Origin: Sphingomonas sp. Leaf33
Lineage (GTDB): Bacteria; Pseudomonadota; Alphaproteobacteria; Sphingomonadales; Sphingomonadaceae
Direction: 5' to 3'
DNA length: 64,000 bases
Assembly (NCBI RefSeq): GCF_001421785.1
Contig: NZ_LMLB01000001.1
Coordinates: forward strand, 2,172,281-2,236,280
The notes under the pieces: generated by a model
The model's input: only the letters and a program-made list of their open reading frames with translations
Database searches by the model: none
Told to the model about the DNA's origin: nothing
Part shown: positions 1 to 7,349 of the stretch, one piece after another
How the letters are laid out: every line of letters starts with the position of its first letter
Position numbering within the stretch: position 1 is the stretch's first letter
Made by a program: the position numbers and the translations under genes

Positions 1-24
1 CCCCGTGCCGGGGAGGAATTTTAG
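1..24 (+). CDS. probable 3' end of the acetolactate synthase large subunit gene (partial)
   Basis: An open frame from base 1 ends at TAG 22-24, two bases before the GTG start of ilvN. In bacteria the large subunit gene ilvB normally sits directly upstream of ilvN, so this is most likely its last seven codons (PRAGEEF). Only eight codons are in the window, so the identity rests on position, not on sequence similarity. Confidence 0.3.
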   Translation, partial: PRAGEEF

Positions 25-26
25 AA

Positions 27-542
27 GTGCACATCAAATCCGAAGCCACCGAACGCCACACTTTGGCGGTGATCGTCGACAACGAACCCGGCATCCTCGC
101 GCGGATCGCGGGGCTGTTTACCGCGCGCGGCTATAATATCGAGAGCCTGACGGTGTCCGAAGTGACCGAGGACAAGTCAGTCAGCCGCATCACCATCGTG
201 ACCTCGGCCAGCGCCCACGTCCTCGAACAGATCGTGGCGCAGCTCGACCGCCTGGTCCCCGTCCACAAGGTCCGCGACCTGACCGCCGAGGGGCAGCACG
301 TCGAGCGCGAGCTGGCGCTGGTAAAGGTCGCGGGCTCGGGCGATCACCGGATCGAGGCGCTGCGCCTGGCCGACGTGTACCGGGCCCGCGTGGTTGATGC
401 GACGACGTCGAGCTTCGTGTTCGAAGTCACAGGCGGGCGCGAGAAAATCGACAAGTTCGTCGAGCTGATGAGCGAAGTCGGCTTGGTCGAAGTCGCCCGC
501 ACCGGCATCGTCGCCATCGCGCGCGGTCGCGAAGGAGCGTAG
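27..542 (+). CDS. ilvN: acetolactate synthase small (regulatory) subunit IlvN
   Basis: This is the regulatory subunit of acetohydroxyacid synthase, which makes acetolactate and acetohydroxybutyrate for valine, leucine and isoleucine; it binds the large subunit and normally confers valine feedback inhibition. The 171-residue product has an N-terminal ACT domain at about residues 12-84 (LAVIVDNEPGILARIAGLF, then RGYNIESL) and the family's C-terminal domain from about 95, which is full length. The start is GTG at 27, with a GGGGAGG ribosome site about ten bases upstream. It is probably cotranscribed with ilvB to the left. The 157-base gap to ilvC is filled by palindromic repeats. Confidence 0.96.
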   Translation: MHIKSEATERHTLAVIVDNEPGILARIAGLFTARGYNIESLTVSEVTEDKSVSRITIVTSASAHVLEQIVAQLDRLVPVHKVRDLTAEGQHVERELALVKVAGSGDHRIEALRLADVYRARVVDATTSSFVFEVTGGREKIDKFVELMSEVGLVEVARTGIVAIARGREGA

Positions 543-557
543 GTTTCAACAGATCGT

Positions 558-673
558 GCTCCCGCACAGGGGCACCTTACAAAGTAATACTTTGTGGGGA
601 CCCCGAAGGCGGGAGCCTAGAGCCACGAGCGTACCGGCCTGCGGCCCTGGGCTCCCGCCTCCGCGGGAGCACG
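558..673. repeat. REP-like palindromic repeat, family A, interrupted copy
   Basis: The segment begins GCTCCCGC, carries GAAGGC and GGAGCCT, and ends in a strong palindrome (GGGCTCCCGCCTCCGCGGGAGCAC). The same arrangement recurs at 28677-28753. This copy is split after its first eight bases by a 39-base palindromic insert (566-604). It lies between ilvN and ilvC, so it is transcribed if the two genes form one operon. Confidence 0.7.
566..604. repeat. small palindromic unit nested in repeat family A
   Basis: The core at 570-602 reads GGGCACC, five bases, AAGTA-A-TACTT, five bases, GGACC. A unit with the same spacing and the same fixed bases is at 1749-1781. The family A copy at 28677 reads straight from GCTCCCGC into GAAGGC without this insert and so acts as an empty site. 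Confidence 0.6.
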
Positions 674-684
674 CGAAGGACTAG

Positions 685-1719
<1,035 letters not shown>

Positions 1720-1727
1720 GCTCTTTC

Positions 1728-1865
1728 CCCGTTCACCCTGAGCCTGTCGGGCACCCATCGAAGTAGTACTTCGATGGGACCTTGGCCGAAGGGCCGTACT
1801 CCTATTAGCCCGCGGATCGCTCGCGGCATGACGTCCGGTGCTTCGACAAGCTCGGCACGAACGGG
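1728..1865. repeat. inverted-repeat element, family B, copy 1
   Basis: The left arm CCCGTTCACCCTGAGCCTGTCG and the right arm GTGCTTCGACAAGCTCGGCACG followed by AACGGG are imperfect reverse complements. Related arms occur at 53074-53163 and 54960-55062. A second, small palindrome is nested at 1749-1781. The element lies just after ilvC and could help end its transcript. Confidence 0.65.
1749..1781. repeat. small palindromic unit nested in repeat family B
   Basis: GGGCACC, CATCG, AAGTA-G-TACTT, CGATG, GGACC. The fixed bases and all spacings match the unit at 570-602, although the surrounding repeat is of another family. The central arms CCCATCGAAGTA and TACTTCGATGGG are perfectly complementary. 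Confidence 0.6.
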
Positions 1866-1929
1866 ATATTTTGGTGAGTCCAAGGGACCAATTGCCGTCC
1901 CCCGCCCGGTACGCTAACCGCGCTCGGCA

Positions 1930-2691
1930 ATGGCCGCGTCGTACCGTATCTCCGCCTACGACGCCCGTCCGCCGCTCAGCGAACGCCTCGCCGCATCGGG
2001 CCTGTCGCTGGCGATCATCGGCGGGATCGTGCTGGCGCTGCTGTGGGCGACCGCGATCCAGTTCGTCGACATGGGCGACCGCGGCGATGCGCTGTCGACG
2101 TTCGATGTCAGCTCGCCGACCCCGCAAAAGAGCCAGACGCGCTCCGCACCCCGTCCGACCGAGCAGCAGCCCGAGCGCGAGGTTGTGCCACCTCCGCCCG
2201 CGGAGCGCGCGCCGCCGCCCCCACCCGTCCCGGTCCCCGTACCGCGCGACCCCGGTATGATCGTCATGAGCCGCGACGATTTCGCCGCGTCCGACATCGG
2301 GCGCGTGAAATCCAAGGCCGCGCCCGCCGCCGAAGGCCAGGCGTCGGCCAGCGCCGGCGGCGGTCGCCCGGTCTATGGCCCCACCGATACACCGGGCGGC
2401 CGTACGATCTACGCCGCGGACTGGTATCGCGAACCGACGCGCGCGGAAATGGCGCCGTTCATGCCCGCCAGCGCGACCGAGGGCTGGGGCATGATCGCGT
2501 GCCAGACGACCGACCGCTACCGTGTCGAAAACTGCCGCGAGCTGGGCGAGACACCGGGTTCGGGCATCGCGCGCGGGCTGCGGCGGGCGGCGTGGCAGTT
2601 CATGGTCGTCCCCCCGTCTATCGACGGCAAGCCGCAGATGGGCGCCTGGGTCCGCATCCGCTTCGACCTGACCCGCGGCATCGTGGACTGA
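1930..2691 (+). CDS. TonB-like membrane-anchored protein of unknown role
   Basis: The 253-residue product has a short cytoplasmic start, one hydrophobic segment at about residues 20-42 (LSLAIIGGIVLALLWATAI), a proline-rich stretch at about 90-110 and a C-terminal domain with CRELGETPGSGIARGL. This is the TonB-like plan of inner-membrane anchor, periplasm-spanning proline linker and C-terminal periplasmic domain, but the sequence is not a standard TonB. No ExbB or ExbD gene is adjacent. A link to the TonB receptors elsewhere in the window is inference only. Confidence 0.6.
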   Translation: MAASYRISAYDARPPLSERLAASGLSLAIIGGIVLALLWATAIQFVDMGDRGDALSTFDVSSPTPQKSQTRSAPRPTEQQPEREVVPPPPAERAPPPPPVPVPVPRDPGMIVMSRDDFAASDIGRVKSKAAPAAEGQASASAGGGRPVYGPTDTPGGRTIYAADWYREPTRAEMAPFMPASATEGWGMIACQTTDRYRVENCRELGETPGSGIARGLRRAAWQFMVVPPSIDGKPQMGAWVRIRFDLTRGIVD

Positions 2692-2799
2692 ACGATAGGC
2701 CGCTTCGCTGTTTCGGAACGGTGCGTTTCGCAATCGGCGTTTGACGGACCTGCCCCTGCGCGCTCACTCTCGCGCCCGTCCAACAGGGAGAGAGTTTCC

Positions 2800-3435
2800 A
2801 TGCGCCTGCCGCTTATCCTGATCGCCGCCACCGCCGCGATCGCCACGCCCATCGTCGCCCAGCAGGCGATGCAGGCACCGGGGTCCAAGAATCCGGCCGC
2901 CGTCACCGGCGGGACCTACACCGTCGATCCCAACCACACGCTGGTCGGCTGGCGGGTCGATCATCTGGGCTTCAACGACTATTTCGGGATCTTCGGCAGC
3001 GTGACGGGCACGCTGACGCTCGATCCGAAGCGGCCGAATGCGGCGAAGGTCGATGTGACTATCCCGGTGTCGAAGGTGACGACTGCCAGCGCCGGCCTTA
3101 CCGCGCACCTGCTGCGCGCGCCCAAGGACGGCGGCAAGCCCGACTTCTTCGGCGCCAGCCCGGCGGACGCGCGGTTCGTGTCGACCAGCGTCGTTGCGAC
3201 CGGTCAGCGCGCGAAGATCACCGGCAACCTGACGCTGAACGGCGTTACGAAGCCGGTGACGCTCGATGCCAACTTCTCCGGCGCGGGCAAGATGCCGGCG
3301 CAGATGGGCGGCAAGGAAACCGTCGGCTTCCACGCGACGACCACGATCAAGCGTAGCGATTTCGGCGTCGCGTTCGCCATCCCGATGGTGTCGGATGCCG
3401 TGCGCCTGGACATCACGGCGGCGTTCGAGAAGTAA
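2800..3435 (+). CDS. YceI family secreted protein
   Basis: YceI proteins are periplasmic lipocalin-like beta barrels that bind isoprenoid or other lipid ligands; their physiological role is poorly defined. The 211-residue product has a clear signal peptide (hydrophobic residues 4-20, likely cleaved near IVAQ), then the family pattern: GTYTVDPNHT, VGWRVDHLGF, FGIFGSVTGTLTLD, and near the end KRSDFGV with VSDAVRLDI. An AGGGAGAG site precedes the ATG. It appears monocistronic. Confidence 0.9.
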   Translation: MRLPLILIAATAAIATPIVAQQAMQAPGSKNPAAVTGGTYTVDPNHTLVGWRVDHLGFNDYFGIFGSVTGTLTLDPKRPNAAKVDVTIPVSKVTTASAGLTAHLLRAPKDGGKPDFFGASPADARFVSTSVVATGQRAKITGNLTLNGVTKPVTLDANFSGAGKMPAQMGGKETVGFHATTTIKRSDFGVAFAIPMVSDAVRLDITAAFEK

Positions 3436-3459
3436 CGGCGACGCCCGGGGCGCGCCCGC

Positions 3460-3858
3460 TCAGGCGGCGCGGCGCGCCTCGGCAAAGCTGGTGAAGGTCG
3501 CCCGGACGTTGGGCGATGCGCCTGCGACCAGGTCGGACACGCGCGCGATGAACTGGTCGGTTTCCTGGCCCGCCACACGATACGCCATCGACCAGTCGCC
3601 GAATTCGCGCGCCTCCACCGTCCGGTCGGACAGGATGACGATCGCGCGGTGACGCGCGTCCTTTTCGATTCGCGCCAGCGCCCGCGAAACCGCGATCTCG
3701 TCGCCCTCAAGTGCTTGCAGGAAGCGCTTGCCGTCGAAATACAACAGCCCGGTCACCTTGTCGGCGCCGTTGTTGCGGCGCGACGTGGCCAGGATGTCGT
3801 CGGCGTGGTCGCCGGCGACCTTGCCGGCCGCAGTGCTGATGTAGAGTATCTGGCGCAT
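3460..3858 (-). CDS. BLUF-domain blue-light photoreceptor (short, stand-alone)
   Basis: BLUF domains bind FAD and sense blue light by a rearranged hydrogen-bond network. The 132-residue product is essentially one BLUF domain (about residues 1-95) plus a short tail. The residues that define the photocycle are present: Tyr6 (QILYIS), Asn30 (RRNNGADKVTGLL), Gln48 (FLQALEG), and Trp89 with Met91 in GDWSMAY. No output domain such as EAL or GGDEF is fused, so the signal must pass to a partner protein. No partner is obvious next to it. Confidence 0.93.
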   Translation of the reverse strand: MRQILYISTAAGKVAGDHADDILATSRRNNGADKVTGLLYFDGKRFLQALEGDEIAVSRALARIEKDARHRAIVILSDRTVEAREFGDWSMAYRVAGQETDQFIARVSDLVAGASPNVRATFTSFAEARRAA

Positions 3859-4035
3859 ATGGCAGTCGATCCGTTAAGGGCCCCCGCCCGTGCGACGGCT
3901 TGTGGACGCAAAATCTTAAATCCCTGAAAACAGGCGCTTGATCGACATCAGCAGGACCCAATTTTTATAGTGGCAAACTGGTTGCATTTGTTACGCTGGA
4001 CTTCATGGCCCGATGCGCGATAGGCGGGGACCGCA

Positions 4036-4083
4036 ATGACGACGACGGTTCGCCTCTCGCTGCTTCGACTTACGCGCCCTTAG
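4036..4083 (+). CDS. leucine-rich leader peptide of leuA
   Basis: A 15-codon reading frame starts with ATG at 4036 behind a GGGGA ribosome site (4026-4030). It reads MTTTVRLSLLRLTRP and stops at TAG 4081-4083. Four of 15 codons are leucine, three of them within the run LSLLRL. Its stop codon lies inside the 5' arm of a long inverted repeat. Leucine-rich leader peptides ahead of leuA are a known attenuation device in proteobacteria. No annotated homologue was compared, so this is read from the sequence and context. Confidence 0.75.
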   Translation: MTTTVRLSLLRLTRP

Positions 4084-4132
4084 GCGCGACGACGGCTGCG
4101 CGCGAATGCCGCGCGGCGATCCGCCTAAGGGC
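4076..4132 (+). promoter_or_regulatory. attenuator-type hairpin before leuA
   Basis: An exact 11-base inverted repeat (GCCCTTAGGCG 4076-4086, CGCCTAAGGGC 4122-4132) encloses a second GC-rich stem formed by GCTGCGC and GCGCGGC. The outer 5' arm overlaps the last codons and stop of the leader peptide, so a ribosome stalled at, or released from, the leucine codons would change folding. No run of T follows the stem, so the mechanism could be a non-canonical terminator or control of translation. Confidence 0.65.
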
Positions 4133-4179
4133 CACGACCGACCCGAACGACGAAACGCCAGCCTTCGAGAGCCGTCCCC

Positions 4180-5841
4180 ATGTTGCGCAATCCCGCCACA
4201 AAATACCGCCCCTTCCCGACGATCGCCCTGCCCGACCGCCAGTGGCCATCGCGGACGATCACCCGTGCCCCGCGCTGGCTGTCGACCGACATGCGCGACG
4301 GGAATCAGGCACTGATCGACCCGATGGATGCCGAGAAGAAGGGCCGGTTGTTCGATCTGCTCGTCGCGGTGGGGCTGAAGGAGATCGAAGTCGGCTTCCC
4401 GAGCGCCGGCGCGACCGAGTTCGACTTTATTTCGGGCCTTGTCCGCAACGGTCGCATCCCCGACGACGTGACGGTGCAGGTGCTGACCCAGTCGCGCCGC
4501 GACCTGATCGAGGCGAGCTTCGCGAGCCTTAAGGGTGCGAAGACCGCGATCGTCCACCTCTACAACGCGGTCAGCCCGGCGTGGCGCCGTATCGTGTTCG
4601 GCATGACGCCCGCACAGGTGCGCGACGTCGCGATCGAAGGCGCAAAGGTCATGCGCGACCAGGCGGCGAAATACCCTGCCACAGACTGGCGCTTCGAATA
4701 TTCGCCCGAAACCTTCTCGACCGCCGAGCTGGAGGTCAGCCTGGACGTGTGCGAGGCGGTGATGGACGTAATCCAGCCGACACCGGAACGGCCGATCATC
4801 TTCAACCTGCCGGCCACCGTCGAATGCGCGACGCCCAACGTCTATGCCGATCAGGTCGAATGGTTCGGCCGCAATATCCGCAACCGCGACAGCGTAGTGA
4901 TCTCGCTCCACACCCACAACGACCGCGGCACCGGCGTCGCCGCGACCGAACTCGGGCTGATGGCCGGCGCCGACCGCGTCGAGGGCTGCCTGTTCGGGAA
5001 CGGCGAGCGGACCGGCAACGTCTGCCTGGTGACGGTCGCGCTCAACATGTACACGCAAGGCATTGATCCGGGCCTGGATTTCTCGGACATCGACCGCGTC
5101 ATCAAGACGGTCGAATATTGCACGCAGCTGCCCGTCCACCCGCGTCACCCCTATGGCGGGGACCTGGTCTTCACTGCGTTTTCGGGCAGCCACCAGGACG
5201 CGATCAAGAAGGGCTTCGCCGCGCACGACGCACGCAACGACGACTATTGGGAAGTCCCGTATCTGCCGATCGACCCGAAGGATGTCGGCCGCGACTACGA
5301 AGCGGTCATCCGCGTCAATTCGCAGTCGGGCAAGGGCGGCGTCGCCTGGGTGCTGGAACAGGACAAGGGACTGAAACTGCCCAAGCGCCTCCAGGCCGAT
5401 TTCAGCCGCCATGTCCAGGCGATGGCGGACGAAACCAGCCGCGAACTGGGCGCTGCCGACATCTGGTCGCGGTTCGAACGGACCTATCTGGCGCAGGCCG
5501 CCGACCGCTTCGCGCTGGTCGATTACGAGGAAAGCGGTGCCGTGGGCGATCGCATCTTCGTCGGCCGCGTCGCGGTGGACGGCGAGGAACGCTCGATCTC
5601 CGGTCGCGGCAACGGCCTGATCTCCGGCGTCGTCGCCGCGCTCGCCGACACGACCGGCCCGGTGCTCGACGTGGTCGATTATTCGGAACACGCGATCGGC
5701 CACGGCGCCGATGCGCAGGCCGCGGCCTATGTCGAATGCCGGACGGCGGACGGCGGGACGGTGTGGGGCGTGGGCATCGACGCCGACGTCGCCACCGCCA
5801 GCGTCCGCGCAGTCCTCAGCGCAGCGAACCGGGCGGGGTGA
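4180..5841 (+). CDS. leuA: 2-isopropylmalate synthase LeuA
   Basis: It condenses acetyl-CoA with 2-oxoisovalerate, the committed step of leucine synthesis. The 553-residue product is of the longer LeuA type: an N-terminal extension ([17 protein letters not shown]), a TIM-barrel with the metal motif [24 protein letters not shown] and HTHNDRGTG, and a C-terminal LeuA dimer/regulatory domain from about residue 430 that normally binds leucine. Its first codon lies about 100 bases after a leucine-rich leader peptide and hairpin. Its end overlaps the end of the convergent toxin gene by 26 bases. Confidence 0.97.
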   Translation: MLRNPATKYRPFPTIALPDRQWPSRTITRAPRWLSTDMRDGNQALIDPMDAEKKGRLFDLLVAVGLKEIEVGFPSAGATEFDFISGLVRNGRIPDDVTVQVLTQSRRDLIEASFASLKGAKTAIVHLYNAVSPAWRRIVFGMTPAQVRDVAIEGAKVMRDQAAKYPATDWRFEYSPETFSTAELEVSLDVCEAVMDVIQPTPERPIIFNLPATVECATPNVYADQVEWFGRNIRNRDSVVISLHTHNDRGTGVAATELGLMAGADRVEGCLFGNGERTGNVCLVTVALNMYTQGIDPGLDFSDIDRVIKTVEYCTQLPVHPRHPYGGDLVFTAFSGSHQDAIKKGFAAHDARNDDYWEVPYLPIDPKDVGRDYEAVIRVNSQSGKGGVAWVLEQDKGLKLPKRLQADFSRHVQAMADETSRELGAADIWSRFERTYLAQAADRFALVDYEESGAVGDRIFVGRVAVDGEERSISGRGNGLISGVVAALADTTGPVLDVVDYSEHAIGHGADAQAAAYVECRTADGGTVWGVGIDADVATASVRAVLSAANRAG

Positions 5842-6163
5842 GCAGGCGCTGTCGGAGAAGCGTCTGCATGTCCCGGCGGCCGTCGGCGATCAACGTTACG
5901 ATCACGGTGTCGTCGATCACGCGGTAGAGGATGCGGTTGCGCCCGGCGACGATCTGACGGGTCGATTGGCGGCCGATGGTGCGCAGGTCGTCCGGGATCG
6001 AGCCGCGCTCCGGAAATTCTTCGAGCGCCGCGATCCGTCGGGCGATCTCGCTCAGAATGCGTTCGGCGACCTCGACAGATTCCGTGACGACCAGATAGTC
6101 GTCGAGCGCCTCAAGATCCCGGCGGGCGGCCGGCGTGAAGAAAATCCGATATCGCCGATTCAT
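5816..6163 (-). CDS. RelE/ParE family toxin
   Basis: The 115-residue product has the RelE/ParE fold signature: [22 protein letters not shown] at the start, [11 protein letters not shown] in the middle, and [24 protein letters not shown] at the end. Members either cleave mRNA on the ribosome or poison gyrase; the sequence alone does not say which. It is the second gene of a pair and overlaps the antitoxin gene by four bases, the usual antitoxin-first order. Confidence 0.9.
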   Translation of the reverse strand: MNRRYRIFFTPAARRDLEALDDYLVVTESVEVAERILSEIARRIAALEEFPERGSIPDDLRTIGRQSTRQIVAGRNRILYRVIDDTVIVTLIADGRRDMQTLLRQRLLTPPGSLR

Positions 6164-6438
6164 CGATCATCGGTGCGACGTGCGCGGACACGCGCATAAA
6201 CCTCGTCGGCGGGAACGACGCGTCCCGCGGCGATATCCTCCTCCGCCAGTGCGATCATCGTAAGCAACGCCAGCGTTTCCTGCGTCTGTTCGTAGCTCCG
6301 CACATCCTGCAGCACCGCTTTCGCCTCGCCGTTCTGCGTGATGATCAGCGGGTCGCCGGTTTCGGCCAGCCGTTCGAGCACTTCTGCCGCGTTCGCCTTG
6401 ACGTAGCTGATCGGCTTGATCTGTGTCGAATATCGCAT
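6160..6438 (-). CDS. Phd/YefM family antitoxin
   Basis: This is the DNA-binding antitoxin partner of the ParE-like toxin downstream. The 92-residue product shows the Phd/YefM N-terminal pattern (KPISYVKANAAEVLERLAETGDPLIITQNGEAKAVLQDV) and a C-terminal tail expected to wrap the toxin. An AGGAGG site lies five bases before ATG 6438; a GTG one codon earlier (6441) is too close to it. A near-perfect palindrome upstream (6454-6469) is a plausible autoregulatory operator. Confidence 0.9.
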   Translation of the reverse strand: MRYSTQIKPISYVKANAAEVLERLAETGDPLIITQNGEAKAVLQDVRSYEQTQETLALLTMIALAEEDIAAGRVVPADEVYARVRARRTDDR

Positions 6439-6453
6439 CACGCCCTCCTGGCC

Positions 6454-6469
6454 GGACTGAATTTAGTCC
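6454..6469. promoter_or_regulatory. candidate autoregulatory operator of the toxin-antitoxin pair
   Basis: GGACTGAATTTAGTCC is a 16-base palindrome with one mismatched pair, 15 bases upstream of the antitoxin start. Phd/YefM antitoxins repress their own promoters through short palindromes of this kind. Confidence 0.5.
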
Positions 6470-6503
6470 TTTTTCGGTTCTACACAAGGCGTGCCGGATA
6501 CCG

Positions 6504-7130
6504 TCACCGCATCCCCATTAGCGCCAGCACTTCCTTGCGGCTGCGCTCGTCGTCGCGGAACACGCCCATCATCCGGCTGGTGACCATGCCGACGCCCGGC
6601 GTGCGGACGCCGCGCGCTGTCATGCAGGCGTGGGTCGCTTCGATCACGACCGCGACGCCGCGCGGCTTCAGACCGTCCCAGATGCAGTCGGCGACTTCCG
6701 CGGTCAGCCGCTCCTGCACCTGCAACCGCCGGGCATAGCCATGGAGCACGCGCGCCAGCTTGGAAATGCCGACGACGCGGTCCTGCGGCAGGTACGCGAT
6801 GTGGGCATGGCCGATGATCGGCGCCATGTGGTGTTCGCAGTGCGACTGGAACGGAATGTCCTTCAGCAGCACGATGTCGTCGTAGCCGCCGACTTCCTCG
6901 AACACCCGCGACAGATGGACCTTCGGGTCCTCGGCATAGCCCTGGCAATATTCCCGCCAGGCCCGCGCGACGCGCTTCGGCGTGTCGAGCAGCCCTTCGC
7001 GCGAGGGATCGTCACCGGCCCAGCGAATCAACGTGGCGATGGCGTCGGCCACCTCGTCGGGCACCGGAATCTTCGGCGTCGGCGCGACGAGATCGCCATC
7101 GGGGGCATCGGCTGCAAGGTGATCGGTCAT
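6504..7130 (-). CDS. folE: GTP cyclohydrolase I FolE
   Basis: It converts GTP to dihydroneopterin triphosphate, the first step of folate synthesis. The 208-residue product has the conserved zinc and substrate residues in QSHCEHHMAPIIGHAHIAYLP and the third zinc ligand in THACMTARGV. The C-terminal QERLTAEVADCIWDGL and SRKEVLALM are typical of type IA enzymes. The start ATG has GAAGGA upstream. It is separated by 219 bases from the divergent TonB receptor. Confidence 0.97.
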   Translation of the reverse strand: MTDHLAADAPDGDLVAPTPKIPVPDEVADAIATLIRWAGDDPSREGLLDTPKRVARAWREYCQGYAEDPKVHLSRVFEEVGGYDDIVLLKDIPFQSHCEHHMAPIIGHAHIAYLPQDRVVGISKLARVLHGYARRLQVQERLTAEVADCIWDGLKPRGVAVVIEATHACMTARGVRTPGVGMVTSRMMGVFRDDERSRKEVLALMGMR

Positions 7131-7349
7131 TCTGTTCCTTCGCGCGTGCGATCCGCCTGCCGCGTGCGTCAGGCGCGTTTTCGGCCCGGCGCTTACGGTA
7201 GATCGTTTCCTTCGGGCAACATCGGCGCAAATCCGCGGATTCCAAGTCCTGTTTTGTTGACGCGGTGAAAGCGTATTCGGTACGCTTGCCCGACAAGAGT
7301 TTCAGCCGGCACGCCAAGGGCGGTCGGTTTCGAAGAGGGGATGCCTGCC

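Noticed and set aside
7131..7349. Riboswitch upstream of the TonB receptor (cobalamin type)
   Set aside because: No conserved cobalamin box or matching stems could be found in the 219 bases.
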